A DNA stretch of 64,000 nt from an uncultured Eubacteriales bacterium (GCA_959602365.1 CAUGSS010000008.1:1-64000); one strand, 5' to 3'; positions 7,669 to 16,433 are shown, counted from the first letter of the stretch. A program made the numbers and translations. The notes: a model not told the origin generated them from the letters alone.

Positions 7669-9804
7669 TCAGATGAACAGCCCCCGGCCGCTGTCCGCCT
7701 CCAGGGACAGGCCGGTGTCAGGGCTGTAGAGGGCGGCGTCGGCCAGCACCGCCGTCTCCCCCTCCAGCATTTCCAGGGCCCCGGCCCGCTCCAGGGCGGC
7801 GAAGTGCCCTTCGTAGACGGACACGCCGTACTGGCCCAGCTGCCGGAAGAGCCCCCGGCTGCGCTCCCCAGCCCGGAGCCGGTCCACCAGGGCGCGGCCC
7901 TCCCCGACGGGGATGTAGACGGTCCGGGTGGGGCTGTCGATCAGGTGGAAGCGCTCGGCCACGGTGCGGAAGGGGAGCCGCCCCGACGCCATGGCGGGCA
8001 GGATGTCCTGCTGGTCCTGGGCCTGCTCCCCCATCAGGTTCAGCAGATCGTGGAAGTAGGCGTGGACGGCCTCGGGGGCGGCCGGATCCGGGAAGCGGTC
8101 CAGGGCAAACCGGCCGGCGGCGATGGGGATCTCGAAGAGGGGCGGCGTCTGGCCTTCCCCCCGGAAGACGGTGACCAGGCTCTCCCCGGCGGGGCGTTTG
8201 CCCTCCCGGTTGCAGCGGCCGGCGGCCTGGAGGATGGAGTCCAGCCCGGCCTCCTCCCGGTACACGGTGGGAAAGTCCACGTCCACCCCGGCCTCGATCA
8301 GGGAGGTGGACACCACCCGGCAGGGCAGGCCCTCCTTCAGCCTTTGGCGGATCTCCTCCAGCCGGGCGCGGCGGTGGGCGGGGCACATCAGGGTGGAGAG
8401 GTGGAAGCAGCCCTCCCCCTCCAGCCGCCGGAAGATCTCCTGGGCGTTTTTGCGGCTGTTGACCACGCACAGCACCTGTTCCTGTTCCATCAGCGCCCCG
8501 GCCAGCCTGTCCCAGCCCAGCGCCACGCGGCGGAAGGTGACCCGGCGGAAGGCGTCCCACTCCTCCGGATCCAGGGGGCACAGCTCCGTGATGGGCAGCT
8601 CCGGGGCGAAGGCCCGGAACAGGGGGGAGAGGGCGGGCTGGGTGGCGGTGCAGAGGACAGCGGAGACCCGGTAGTGCCGCGCCAGCTGGGCGATGGCCCA
8701 GACGCAGGGGCGCAGGTAGGGGATCGGGAGCATCTGGGCCTCGTCAAAGACGACCACGCTCCCGGCCAGGTTGTGGAGCTTGCGGCACTGGCTGGGTTTA
8801 CAGGCAAACAGAGACTCGAAGAACTGCACCGCCGTGGTCACCACCACCGGCACGTCCCAGGTCTCGGTGGCCCGGGCCAGCCGGACGGAGTCGGGGCTGG
8901 CCTCGTCCCCCAGGTCGAAGAGGACGCCGGAGTGGTGCTCCAGCACCTGGTCCTCCCCCAGGATGTCCCGGAAGGTCTGGGCGGTCTGCTCGATGATGGA
9001 GGTGTAGGGGATGACGTAGACCACCCGGCGCAGCCCCTGGGCGCGGGCCTGGGCGAGGGCGAAGGCCAGGGAGGCCGCGGTCTTGCCGCCGCCGGTGGGC
9101 ACCGTCAGGGTGAAGAGCCCCGGCGCCTGTTCCTCCCCCGCCCGGATGCACTGCTCCAGGATGGCACAGCGCCGGGCGTTCAGCGGGGTCTTGGCCGGGA
9201 ACCAGCCGGAGATGTACTGTTCCAGCCGCCGCCAGAGCTCCTCCATGGACGCGGCGGGGGAGGGGGGCTCGGGCTGGCCCGACATGAATTCGGCGGTGTC
9301 GGAGTAGTCCGCGTCCACCAGGCAGGAGAAGAGCATCCGGGTGAAGAACATCCCCTCCATGGGGTCCTGGGCCCATTTTGGCCAGACAGCTGGGGGGAGG
9401 GCCGGCTCCTGCCGCCAGCCCTCGCAGGGCGGGAGCCGGCCCGCTTTGGCCCGGTTCATGCGGCCGAAGAAGGTGGCGCTGTCGCCGCTGTCGGTGGCGC
9501 CGCCCCCGTCGGGCAGTCCGCCGTGGTGGCCTGCCACCGCGAAGGCGGCGAAGAGCTGACTGGCTTGCAGGCAGGCATAGGCCCCGGCGGTGGAGTGGTC
9601 CACCCGCTGGGGGTCGCCCCGGAGACGGCCTTGGAAAGCCTGGGAATATTTTCCGATGTCGTGGGCCAGACCGGCCAGCTTGCCCTGCTCCCGGGCCCCA
9701 AAGGCCCCGGCGTAGTCCGCGCACCGCCGGGCGGTCCCCTCCAGGTGCTCCAACACGGTCTGTTCCCGGCCGTCCTCCGAGATGTGGGCCAGATAGTGGG
9801 ACAT
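7669..9804 (-). CDS. cas3: CRISPR-associated helicase-nuclease Cas3, HD N-terminal (711 aa)
   Basis: Cas3 is recruited by target-bound Cascade, nicks the displaced strand with its HD nuclease and degrades DNA while translocating. The N-terminal HD domain shows GLAHDIGKYSQAFQ, DHSTAGAY and AGHHGGLPD. The SF2 helicase has Walker A TVPTGGGKTA, the box VVFDEAQMLP, motif III TATQP and motif VI QAAGRCNREGKR. All catalytic motifs are intact. The ATG at 9804 follows AAAGGAGGAG at proper spacing; the longer frame upstream lacks a site. Separate promoter and terminator make cas3 its own transcription unit. Confidence 0.97.
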   Translation of the reverse strand: MSHYLAHISEDGREQTVLEHLEGTARRCADYAGAFGAREQGKLAGLAHDIGKYSQAFQGRLRGDPQRVDHSTAGAYACLQASQLFAAFAVAGHHGGLPDGGGATDSGDSATFFGRMNRAKAGRLPPCEGWRQEPALPPAVWPKWAQDPMEGMFFTRMLFSCLVDADYSDTAEFMSGQPEPPSPAASMEELWRRLEQYISGWFPAKTPLNARRCAILEQCIRAGEEQAPGLFTLTVPTGGGKTAASLAFALAQARAQGLRRVVYVIPYTSIIEQTAQTFRDILGEDQVLEHHSGVLFDLGDEASPDSVRLARATETWDVPVVVTTAVQFFESLFACKPSQCRKLHNLAGSVVVFDEAQMLPIPYLRPCVWAIAQLARHYRVSAVLCTATQPALSPLFRAFAPELPITELCPLDPEEWDAFRRVTFRRVALGWDRLAGALMEQEQVLCVVNSRKNAQEIFRRLEGEGCFHLSTLMCPAHRRARLEEIRQRLKEGLPCRVVSTSLIEAGVDVDFPTVYREEAGLDSILQAAGRCNREGKRPAGESLVTVFRGEGQTPPLFEIPIAAGRFALDRFPDPAAPEAVHAYFHDLLNLMGEQAQDQQDILPAMASGRLPFRTVAERFHLIDSPTRTVYIPVGEGRALVDRLRAGERSRGLFRQLGQYGVSVYEGHFAALERAGALEMLEGETAVLADAALYSPDTGLSLEADSGRGLFI

Positions 9805-9888
9805 GGGATCTCCTCCTTTGATATGGGCGGGGCAGGGTTGTCCTTCCCTGCGCCGCCACAGATTGCCGGGTGTCATTTGGCTGCTTCT

Positions 9889-9917
9889 ACCATAACACCC
9901 CGGCAGGGACTTGTCAG
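9889..9917 (-). promoter_or_regulatory. cas3 promoter
   Basis: On the minus strand CTGACA (9912-9917) and TATGGT (9889-9894) are separated by 17 bp, about 85 bp upstream of the cas3 ATG. Consensus-based call. Confidence 0.5.
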
Positions 9918-9937
9918 CAAAATCCATAAAAAAGTAG

Positions 9938-9959
9938 AAAAAACCGCCCCGCCGGCGGT
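9938..9959 (-). terminator. Minus-strand intrinsic terminator upstream of cas3
   Basis: On the minus strand ACCGCC (9954-9959) pairs with GGCGGT (9943-9948), followed by a run of six T. No protein gene precedes it for 390 bp, so it ends either ychF read-through or an unrecognised minus-strand RNA from about 9960-10130. Confidence 0.6.
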
Positions 9960-10095
9960 GCCGGCAGAGCGGTGGGCGAAATGAAGTGGAGCGGAGCGGG
10001 AAAGGGCGACCTCCTTTCCAGGTCGAGAGGACGAAAACGCAGGGGCAACTGTCAGCCGCACGATGTCCTGGGCACCTAGGGCACTATAGTCCGGA

Positions 10096-10124
10096 TTGAC
10101 GGGAGCAGGGGCCTGTGGTAAGAT
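10096..10124 (+). promoter_or_regulatory. Strong promoter of the small RNA candidate
   Basis: TTGACG (10096-10101), a 17-bp spacer and an extended -10 TGG-TAAGAT (10119-10124). Predicted start near 10131. No open reading frame with a ribosome binding site follows, which points to an RNA product. Confidence 0.6.
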
Positions 10125-10130
10125 ATAATC

Positions 10131-10218
10131 AGAAGAACCTTGCGGCACTTCGTCTTAGACGTTTTTCTCAGGGCTGGTCGTACCAGCATTGGGTCGTGCA
10201 AATGCGGGTTCTTTTTTT
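10131..10218 (+). ncRNA. Putative structured small RNA of about 88 nt
   Basis: The predicted transcript starts AAGAACC soon after the promoter and ends GGTTCTT (10207-10213) running into seven T. The two ends pair perfectly, so the closing stem doubles as the terminator. Inside are two clean hairpins: CGTC-TTA-GACG near 10158-10168 and GCTGG-TCGTA-CCAGC near 10177-10191. I do not recognise it as SRP RNA, 6S RNA, tmRNA or a riboswitch; the conserved SRP tetraloop region is absent. It lies between ychF and the CRISPR-Cas locus. Confidence 0.45.
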
Positions 10219-10255
10219 ATGATAAATTAGAATTTCAAAAACGTATGAATGCACA

Positions 10256-10286
10256 CCGCCCCATCCGGCATAGCCGGATGGGGCGG
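10256..10286 (-). terminator. Long hairpin downstream of ychF
   Basis: A perfect 14-bp stem, CCGCCCCATCCGGC against GCCGGATGGGGCGG, with a 3-nt loop, about 70 bp after the ychF stop. It lacks a T run on either side, so termination is likely but not textbook. Confidence 0.45.
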
Positions 10287-10353
10287 TCAAAGTGCAAAGG
10301 GATGGACGCTCTGCGTTGGACTCCTGAACTGGTGGTTTGGGAAGGGGCGGGGC

Positions 10354-11481
10354 TCAGACGTTAAACAGGAACTCGATGATGTCCCCGTCTTTGACCACGT
10401 AATCCTTGCCCTCGGTGCGCTGCAGCCCCTTGGCCCGGACGGCGGCGTAGTCGAAGCCGCACTCGGCCAGGGTGTCATAGGAGATGACTTGGGCCCGGAT
10501 GAAGCCCCGCTCGAAGTCGGAGTGGATCTTGCCGGCGGCCTGGGGGGCCTTGGTGCCCCGCTTGATGGTCCAGGCCCGGCACTCCTTCTTGCCGTCGGTC
10601 AAAAAGCTGATGAGGCCCAGCAGGGCGTAGCTGGAGCGGATCAGCCGGTCCAGGCCGGACTCGGTCAGCCCCAGGTCCTCCATGAACAGGGCCCGGTCCT
10701 CGGCGTCCAGCTCCGCCAGCTCCTCCTCGGTCTTGGCGCAGATGGGCAGCACCTGGGCCCCCTCTGCCTCCGCCCGGGCGCGGACGATCTGGTAGTAGGG
10801 GTTGTTCTCAGGGGCGGCCACCCCGTCGTCGTCCATGTTGCAGGCGTAGATGATGGGCTTGGCGGACAGCAGCCCCAGCTCCCGCCAGGCGGCGGCGTGG
10901 CTGTCGTCCCCCTCCTCCATGGGGAAGGTGCGGGCGCTCTTGCCCTCTCCCAGGTGGGCCTCCAGGGCTTTGAGCCACTCCAGCTCCGCCGCGGCGGCCT
11001 TGTTGCCGCTCTTGGCGGTGCGGGTGATCCGGGCAATCCGGTTCTGGACCATCTCCAGGTCGGAGAGGATGAGCTCGGTGTCGATGCACTCAATATCCCC
11101 GTCCGGGTCCACCGCCACCGGCTTGGTGGCATCCTCCACCACATGGATGATGTTGTCGTCGTCGAAGCAGCGCACCACATGGACGATGGCGTCGCACTCC
11201 CGGATGTGGCCCAGGAATTTGTTGCCCAGGCCCGCCCCCTGGCTGGCCCCCTTGACCAGGCCGGCGATGTCCACAAACTCCACCACCGCCGGGGTCTTCT
11301 TGTCGGTGTCCCAGATCTCTGCCAGCTTGTCCAGCCGGGCGTCGGGTACCGCCACGATGCCGCTGTTGGGCTCGATGGTGCAGAAGGGGTAGTTGGCCGC
11401 CTGGGCGTTTTTGGTGGAGGTGATCGCGTTAAACAGGGTGCTCTTGCCCACGTTGGGCAGGCCCACAATACCTAATTTCAT
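10354..11481 (-). CDS. ychF: Redox-regulated ribosome-binding ATPase YchF (375 aa)
   Basis: YchF is an Obg-family P-loop protein that hydrolyses ATP rather than GTP and binds the ribosome. The G1 motif GLPNVGKSTLFNAIT lies at residues 7-21, followed by the switch region and FVDIAGLVKGASQGAG. The C-terminal TGS-like domain ends in DYVVKDGDIIEFLFNV, the standard YchF terminus. The ATG at 11481 gives the family length and has an AAGGAG site; the longer frame only adds unrelated residues. Monocistronic, with its own promoter. Confidence 0.97.
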   Translation of the reverse strand: MKLGIVGLPNVGKSTLFNAITSTKNAQAANYPFCTIEPNSGIVAVPDARLDKLAEIWDTDKKTPAVVEFVDIAGLVKGASQGAGLGNKFLGHIRECDAIVHVVRCFDDDNIIHVVEDATKPVAVDPDGDIECIDTELILSDLEMVQNRIARITRTAKSGNKAAAAELEWLKALEAHLGEGKSARTFPMEEGDDSHAAAWRELGLLSAKPIIYACNMDDDGVAAPENNPYYQIVRARAEAEGAQVLPICAKTEEELAELDAEDRALFMEDLGLTESGLDRLIRSSYALLGLISFLTDGKKECRAWTIKRGTKAPQAAGKIHSDFERGFIRAQVISYDTLAECGFDYAAVRAKGLQRTEGKDYVVKDGDIIEFLFNV

Positions 11482-11558
11482 GTTATGTTCCAACTCCTTG
11501 ATTGGCGGTGCTTTCGGGTAGGTTTGCCGCCTGTTTTGCAGTACAGATTTTCTCACCT

Positions 11559-11587
11559 ATTATAGCGAATCCCACCATAAAATACAA
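11559..11587 (-). promoter_or_regulatory. ychF promoter
   Basis: Minus strand: TTGTAT (11582-11587), 17 bp, perfect TATAAT (11559-11564), about 75 bp upstream of the ychF ATG. Confidence 0.65.
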
Positions 11588-11605
11588 GCGTCAGAAGGGA
11601 CGGAA

Positions 11606-11636
11606 GCAGCCCTCCCGCCGGCGGCGGGAGGGCTGC
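11606..11636 (-). terminator. Terminator hairpin after the CAP-repeat gene
   Basis: A perfect 14-bp stem, GCAGCCCTCCCGCC against GGCGGGAGGGCTGC, 3-nt loop, 40 bp after the stop codon of the 11676-13544 gene. Only short T tracts follow on the minus strand. Confidence 0.5.
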
Positions 11637-11675
11637 AGGAAAACTGGGGATGCCGTGTGGCTAGGGCGTGCGGCG

Positions 11676-12593
11676 TCAGATGCCGCTGCGGCCCTCGGCA
11701 CGGCCGTGGTTCAGGTAGTGGAGGTAGTAAGCGGCCCTGTCTCCTCCGTAGGCCTGCTGGAGATCGCCATAGCGGTCCCGGTACACGTTCACATTGAAGC
11801 TCTCGCAGCCCTGACGGCCCTCGGCCATGCCGTGCTGGACAAAGTGCCGCAGGGTGGCTGCGTCGTCCCCGCCATAGGCGGCGGCGACATCGCTGTTGTG
11901 GGAGATATAGTAGTTGTAGTTGTAGACGGCGGAGTAGTCCACCCCGTTCAGGCTGGTGACGGCCCCGGTCAGCTGGCTGCAGCCGGTGCCGTGGCGGCCC
12001 TCGGCGGCGCCGTGGTTCACATAGTGGAGGTAGTAGGCCTTTCGATCGCCTCCGTAGGCGGCCCTCAGGTCGGCGTACTCATTTTTGTAGGAGTTCACGT
12101 CAAAACCCTCGCAGCCCCGGCGGCCTTCGGCCATGCCGTGCTGGATGAAGTGCCGCAGGGCGGCCACGTCGTCCCCGCCATAGGCGGCGGCGATATCGTC
12201 GTTGTGGGAGACATAGTAGTTGTAGTTGTAGACGGCGGAGTAGTCCACCCCATTCAGGCTGGTAATGGCCCCGGTCAGCTGGCTGCAGCCGGTGCCGTGG
12301 CGGCCCTCGGCGGTGCCGTGGTCCACATAGTGCAGGTAGTAGGATTTCAGATCGTCGCCGTAGGCGGCCCTCAGGTCGGCGTACTCATTTTTGTAGGAGC
12401 GGACGTCGAAGTCCTCGCAGCCCTGACGCCCCTCGCTCATGCCGTGCAGGACGAAGTGCCGCAGGGTGGCGGCCTGATCTCCGCCATAGGCGGCGGCGAC
12501 GTCGCCGTTGTGGCTGATGTAGTAGTCGTAGTCATAGACCGAGGCGTAGTCCCGTCCCTCGTATACGGTGAGGCGGGAGCCGCCGGGCGTGCT
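11676..12593. repeat. Three tandem 306-bp coding repeats
   Basis: The same sequence landmarks recur exactly 306 bp apart, for example GTAGTCC at 11934, 12240 and 12546. Each unit encodes 102 residues made of two related half-modules of about 50 residues. The two leftmost units are very similar at DNA level across the TGGCTGCAGCCGGTGCCG segment. Confidence 0.85.
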
Positions 12594-13544
12594 GGGGGTG
12601 CCGGGATCGCTGGGGGCGGCGGGGCCGGTATAGCCGGAACCCTGACGGCCCTCAGAGCGGCCGTAGTCGATGTAGTGGAGGTAGTAGCTGATCAGGTCAT
12701 CGCCGTAGGCGGCCCGCAGATCGCCGTACTGATTGCGGTAGGAGTTGACGTCGAACTCCTCGTTGCCCCGGCGCCCCTCGGCCATGCCGTAGTCCAGGAA
12801 GTGGGTGAAGGCGGCGCCGGCGTCATAGCCGCCGGTGAGGACATCGGTGTCCGGGTTGGCCTCCATGTAGTAGTCAGCGTCAAAGACGGGGGACATATAG
12901 TACAGGTAGGTGGGGCCCATGATCTCGTTGTAGTAGGGACAGTTGTCGCTGCCCTCCACAAAGGAGTTGTACTCCACCGTACCGTTGGAGACGCTGCCGC
13001 CGCTGGAGGGGAGCGTGGAGAAGAGCTGCACATAGCAGGCCATTCCGGTGGCGCTGTCCACGGCCACGCCCACGCCGAGGCTCTGGTAGCTGCTGCCCAG
13101 AATGTTGGCCCGGTGACCGGAGGAGTTCATCCAGCTCTCCATGGCGATGGAGGGGGAGAAGAACCAGGCGGTGCCCATGGCGATGTTTTCCCCGGTGCCG
13201 CCGAATTCAAACTGGGTTCCGTCCAGCACGCTGGAGCAGTCCTGCCCGTTGGGGCGGGTGTGCTCAAAGATGCGGCTGATTTCCCGGGCGCGCAGCATGG
13301 CCCGCTCCGTCAGCACCGGGTCCAGCTGAAGCGCGGCCTGGCCGTTGGCGGCGCGCTGCTGGTTGGTCAGACTGGCCACCTCATTGGCGTAGTCATACCG
13401 CAGCGTTCCGGACACGGACATGTAGAACACGTCGTCTCCGGCCGCCAGCGCCTGCAGCGGCGCGGCGATAGAGATCGCCAGAACCAGGGTCAAAAGAACG
13501 GAGAGAAAAATGCGCGGGGTACGTTTTCGATGTTTCGCTTTCAT
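11676..13544 (-). CDS. Secreted CAP/SCP (YkwD-like) protein with 102-aa C-terminal repeats (622 aa)
   Basis: A signal peptide covers about residues 1-34 (RIFLSVLLTLVLAISIA, then a small-residue cleavage zone). A CAP domain follows at about 55-195, with LTNQQRAANG, the helix ARE-ISRIFEHTRPNG, GENIAMG and SSGHRANILGSSY; these resemble YkwD family blocks. The rest consists of tyrosine-rich modules with cores such as AAAYGGDDAATLRHF and AEGRQG alternating with YADLRAAYG and AEGRHG. CAP proteins of this kind are extracellular and of mostly unknown activity; the modules probably bind the wall or a ligand. The ATG at 13544 has a GGAGG site. Confidence 0.88.
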   Translation of the reverse strand: MKAKHRKRTPRIFLSVLLTLVLAISIAAPLQALAAGDDVFYMSVSGTLRYDYANEVASLTNQQRAANGQAALQLDPVLTERAMLRAREISRIFEHTRPNGQDCSSVLDGTQFEFGGTGENIAMGTAWFFSPSIAMESWMNSSGHRANILGSSYQSLGVGVAVDSATGMACYVQLFSTLPSSGGSVSNGTVEYNSFVEGSDNCPYYNEIMGPTYLYYMSPVFDADYYMEANPDTDVLTGGYDAGAAFTHFLDYGMAEGRRGNEEFDVNSYRNQYGDLRAAYGDDLISYYLHYIDYGRSEGRQGSGYTGPAAPSDPGTPSTPGGSRLTVYEGRDYASVYDYDYYISHNGDVAAAYGGDQAATLRHFVLHGMSEGRQGCEDFDVRSYKNEYADLRAAYGDDLKSYYLHYVDHGTAEGRHGTGCSQLTGAITSLNGVDYSAVYNYNYYVSHNDDIAAAYGGDDVAALRHFIQHGMAEGRRGCEGFDVNSYKNEYADLRAAYGGDRKAYYLHYVNHGAAEGRHGTGCSQLTGAVTSLNGVDYSAVYNYNYYISHNSDVAAAYGGDDAATLRHFVQHGMAEGRQGCESFNVNVYRDRYGDLQQAYGGDRAAYYLHYLNHGRAEGRSGI

Positions 13545-13578
13545 GGGATAGGGACCTCCTTCCAAAGATTCTGGATTG

Positions 13579-13607
13579 AGTATACTCGCTTCAAAACAGG
13601 AGGGCAA
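13579..13607 (-). promoter_or_regulatory. Promoter of the CAP-repeat gene
   Basis: Minus strand: TTGCCC (13602-13607), 17 bp, TATACT (13579-13584), 35 bp upstream of the ATG. Confidence 0.6.
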
Positions 13608-13734
13608 TCACCTTTACTTAGTTTTAATTTATTTTAGCTTTTTTAAATTTTCATGCCAGATAAGGGCTTTTTGGGGTTCATGGAAGCCGAGAGCTCCGCC
13701 CGGGCGGAGGGAGGCGGAACGCGGCATCGCGCTG

Positions 13735-13762
13735 GCGGCGGAGCGTTCCGCCGCTTGTTTTT
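13735..13762 (+). terminator. Plus-strand hairpin with T run, no upstream plus gene
   Basis: GCGGCGGA (13735-13742) pairs with TCCGCCGC (13747-13754) and TTGTTTTT follows. Both neighbouring genes are on the minus strand, so the T run faces the wrong way for them. It may block antisense transcription toward dcd. Confidence 0.4.
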
Positions 13763-13829
13763 GTGCATCGGTAAATTGTTTTGGCTGCATTGATGCGCAG
13801 AGGGGGATACTGCCGCCCGAAAGACGGGG

Positions 13830-14390
13830 TCAGCCCTTCGGCGGCTTGTCCAGCCTTTCCGCCTCCCGGTCCAGATAGACCCGGGAGCCGGTGGCCCCCC
13901 GCTGGCCCTGGTACTTGCCCGCGTAGGGGTGCAGGGCGGGGCGGTCCATTTCGGCAAAGACCATCTGGCCCACCCTGCGGCCGGAGCGCAGCTCGATGGC
14001 GCAGCGGTTGGCGTTGAAGAGTTCCAGGGTGATTTCCCCCTCAAACCCCGGATCCACCCAGCCCGCGTTCTGGATGAACAGCCCCATGCGGCCCAGGGAG
14101 CTGCGCCCCTCCACAAAGGCGGTCAGATTGTCGGGCAGGTTGAAATACTCCATGGTGGTGGCCAGCACAAACTGGCCTGGCAGCAGCACATAGGTGTCGG
14201 TGGTGATGGTCTTGTATTGAATCTGGTGCTCCATGGTGACCACCCCGCTGGGGGAGTCCTCCACGATGCTGAAGGTGCTGCCCAGCCGCACATCCACACT
14301 GGCGGGCTGGATCTGTCCCGGCTCCAGCGGACTGATGGTCAGCGTGCCCTGGTCCAGCAGCTGCAGGATGGTCTGGTCGGATAAAATCAT
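13830..14390 (-). CDS. dcd: dCTP deaminase (186 aa)
   Basis: Converts dCTP to dUTP (or directly to dUMP in bifunctional forms) to feed thymidylate synthesis. The central block EGRSSLGRMGLF-IQNAGWVDPGF-EGEITLELFN is the family core with its catalytic glutamate. SVDVRLGS near residue 31 and the nucleotide-binding tail GKYQGQRGATGSR also match. Full length. A GGAGG site precedes the ATG. Divergent from asnB, transcribed alone. Confidence 0.95.
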   Translation of the reverse strand: MILSDQTILQLLDQGTLTISPLEPGQIQPASVDVRLGSTFSIVEDSPSGVVTMEHQIQYKTITTDTYVLLPGQFVLATTMEYFNLPDNLTAFVEGRSSLGRMGLFIQNAGWVDPGFEGEITLELFNANRCAIELRSGRRVGQMVFAEMDRPALHPYAGKYQGQRGATGSRVYLDREAERLDKPPKG

Positions 14391-14579
14391 GGCGGTGGCC
14401 CTCCTTGTCTCGTCGTTTCAGGCGTCCGGCCCCGGCCGGGGGTGGGGCGGCGCCCTTGCCTCCATGATACCACAGCCGGCCTGGCTTGAAAATGTATTTT
14501 TCTTCCGGAGCGGCGGGCGGAGCACCTTTTTCCCGGCGGCGCATAGAATGCCCCAGACTGACAATAAGGAGGCAGAGCT

Positions 14580-16433
14580 ATGTGCGGTATCGCGGGATTT
14601 TGTGATTTCAGCCGGGACAACCGGACGGCGGAGTGGGGAGAGGTGGCCTGGCGCATGGGGGAGACCCTGGCCCGGCGGGGGCCGGATGACGACGGGGTGT
14701 GGCAGACCCGGCAGTGCGCCCTGGCCCACCGGCGGCTGGCGGTCATCGACCCGGCCCACGGCGCCCAGCCCATGGTGCGCACCCTGGAGGGCGGCCAGTG
14801 CGCCATCTGCTACAATGGGGAGCTCTACAATACCCCGGAGCTGCGCAGGGAGCTGGAGGCGCTGGGGGTGGCGCTGGAGACCTGGTCGGACACCGAGGTG
14901 CTGCTGTGGCAGTGCATCCTCTTTGGGGAGGCGGCGCTGGAAAAACTGGAGGGCATCTTTGCCTTCGCCTTCTGGGATGGGCGCAGCCGGAAGCTGCTGC
15001 TGGCCCGGGACCGGTGCGGGGTGAAGCCCCTGTTTTATGCCCGCCGGGGCAGCGCACTGGTCTTTGGCAGTGAGCCAAAGGCCCTGTTTGCCTATCCCGG
15101 CCTGGAGCCCCGGGCGGATCAGGAGACCTGGCAGGAGGTGCTGGGGATCAACCCGGCCCGGACGCCGGGCCACGGGGTGTTTGCGGGGGTGCACGAGCTC
15201 AAGCCCGGCCACTGGATGCGGCTGGGGGAGGGGGGGACAGAGCTGCGGCGCTGGTGGAATGTGGTCAGCCGGGTACATACCGAGTCCTATGCCGACACGG
15301 TGGAGCATCTGCGGTATCTGCTCAGCGGGGCCATTCGCCGCCAGCTGGTCAGCGACGTGCCCCTGGCCACCCTGCTCTCCGGAGGGCTGGACTCCTCGGT
15401 AATCACCGCCGTGGCCGCCCGGGCCTATGAGGAGCAGGGCTATGCGCCGCTGGAGACCTACTCCTTTGACTACACCGACAACGACAAGTACTTCCACGCC
15501 TCCTCCTTCCAGCCCGACGCCGATTGGCCCTGGGTGGAGCGGATGCGCCAGGAGTTCGGCACCCGCCACACGGTGCTGACCTGTCCCATCCCCACCCTGG
15601 TGCGGGAGCTGGACCAGGCCACGCTGGCCAAGGATATGCCCGGCATGGGGGACATGGACTCCTCGCTGCTCTGGTTCTGCCGCCAGATCCGGCAGCGCAA
15701 CACAGTGGTCATCTCCGGGGAGTGCTCCGACGAGATCTTCGGGGGCTATCCCTGGTTCCACCGGCCGGATATGCTGGCGGCGGACACCTTCCCCTGGAGC
15801 ATGGATATGGCCGCCCGGGAGGAGGTGCTCCGCCCCGAGGTGGCCCGGAGCCTGGCGCTGGCGGACTATGCCCGGTCCCGGTACCGCGCCTCGGTGGCCG
15901 AGACCCCGCGGCTGGAGGGGGAGGATCCCCAGGAGACCCGGCGGCGGGAGATCGCCTGGCTCAACCTGAACTGGTTTATGACAAATCTGTTGGACCGGAA
16001 GGACCGCATGTCCATGTTCTCCGGACTGGAGGTGCGGGTGCCCTTCTGTGACCACCACCTGGTGGAGTACGTCTGGAACATCCCCTGGAGCATGAAGAGC
16101 AAGGGCGGCAGCCGCAAGCAGGTGCTCCGGGATGCGGCAAAGGGACTGCTGCCCGAGGACGTGCGCAACCGGCCCAAGTCCCCCTATCCCAAGACCCACA
16201 ATCCCCTGTTTGAACGGCTGGTCCGGGAGCGGCTGCTGGGGATTCTGGACGACAAAAATGCCCCCATCCACGGCCTGGTGGACGAGAGGGCGTTGCGGGA
16301 GGGGCTGCTGGTCAGCGCCGGAGACTACGGCCGGCCCTGGTTCGGCCAGCTGATGGCTGGGCCCCAGATGATCGCCTGGCTGATTCAGCTCAACCTGTGG
16401 ATGGAGCGGTTTGGACTGAGCTTTCCCGGGTGA
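14580..16433 (+). CDS. asnB: Asparagine synthase, glutamine-hydrolysing (617 aa)
   Basis: Makes asparagine from aspartate, glutamine and ATP. After Met removal the protein begins with the nucleophile cysteine (MCGIAGF), as glutamine amidotransferases of class II require. The glutaminase domain carries LARRGPDDDG, LAHRRLAVID and CYNGELYN. The synthetase domain has the PP-loop LLSGGLDSSVITA near residue 263 and GECSDEIFGGY. Length and order match AsnB. AAGGAGG lies 8 bp before the ATG. No obvious partner genes; asnS is 40 kb away. Confidence 0.96.
   Translation: MCGIAGFCDFSRDNRTAEWGEVAWRMGETLARRGPDDDGVWQTRQCALAHRRLAVIDPAHGAQPMVRTLEGGQCAICYNGELYNTPELRRELEALGVALETWSDTEVLLWQCILFGEAALEKLEGIFAFAFWDGRSRKLLLARDRCGVKPLFYARRGSALVFGSEPKALFAYPGLEPRADQETWQEVLGINPARTPGHGVFAGVHELKPGHWMRLGEGGTELRRWWNVVSRVHTESYADTVEHLRYLLSGAIRRQLVSDVPLATLLSGGLDSSVITAVAARAYEEQGYAPLETYSFDYTDNDKYFHASSFQPDADWPWVERMRQEFGTRHTVLTCPIPTLVRELDQATLAKDMPGMGDMDSSLLWFCRQIRQRNTVVISGECSDEIFGGYPWFHRPDMLAADTFPWSMDMAAREEVLRPEVARSLALADYARSRYRASVAETPRLEGEDPQETRRREIAWLNLNWFMTNLLDRKDRMSMFSGLEVRVPFCDHHLVEYVWNIPWSMKSKGGSRKQVLRDAAKGLLPEDVRNRPKSPYPKTHNPLFERLVRERLLGILDDKNAPIHGLVDERALREGLLVSAGDYGRPWFGQLMAGPQMIAWLIQLNLWMERFGLSFPG

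Larger units (their letters stand above)
9805..10353. other. Gene-free interval between cas3 and ychF
   Basis: This 549-bp stretch holds no credible protein gene. From left to right it contains the cas3 promoter (9889-9917), a minus-strand terminator (9938-9959), a structured stretch with the hairpin CGACCT/AGGTCG near 10010, a plus-strand promoter (10096-10124), a small RNA candidate (10131-10218) and the hairpin behind ychF (10256-10286). Confidence 0.7.

Noticed and set aside
9873..10148. A 91-codon minus-strand frame upstream of cas3
   Set aside because: It has no ribosome binding site, spans a terminator and a promoter, and matches no family.
10131..10218. Bacterial SRP RNA, 6S RNA or tmRNA as the identity of the small RNA candidate
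   Set aside because: The SRP GGAAG/AGCA loop, the 6S central bubble and the tmRNA tRNA-like ends were not found, so it is left unassigned.
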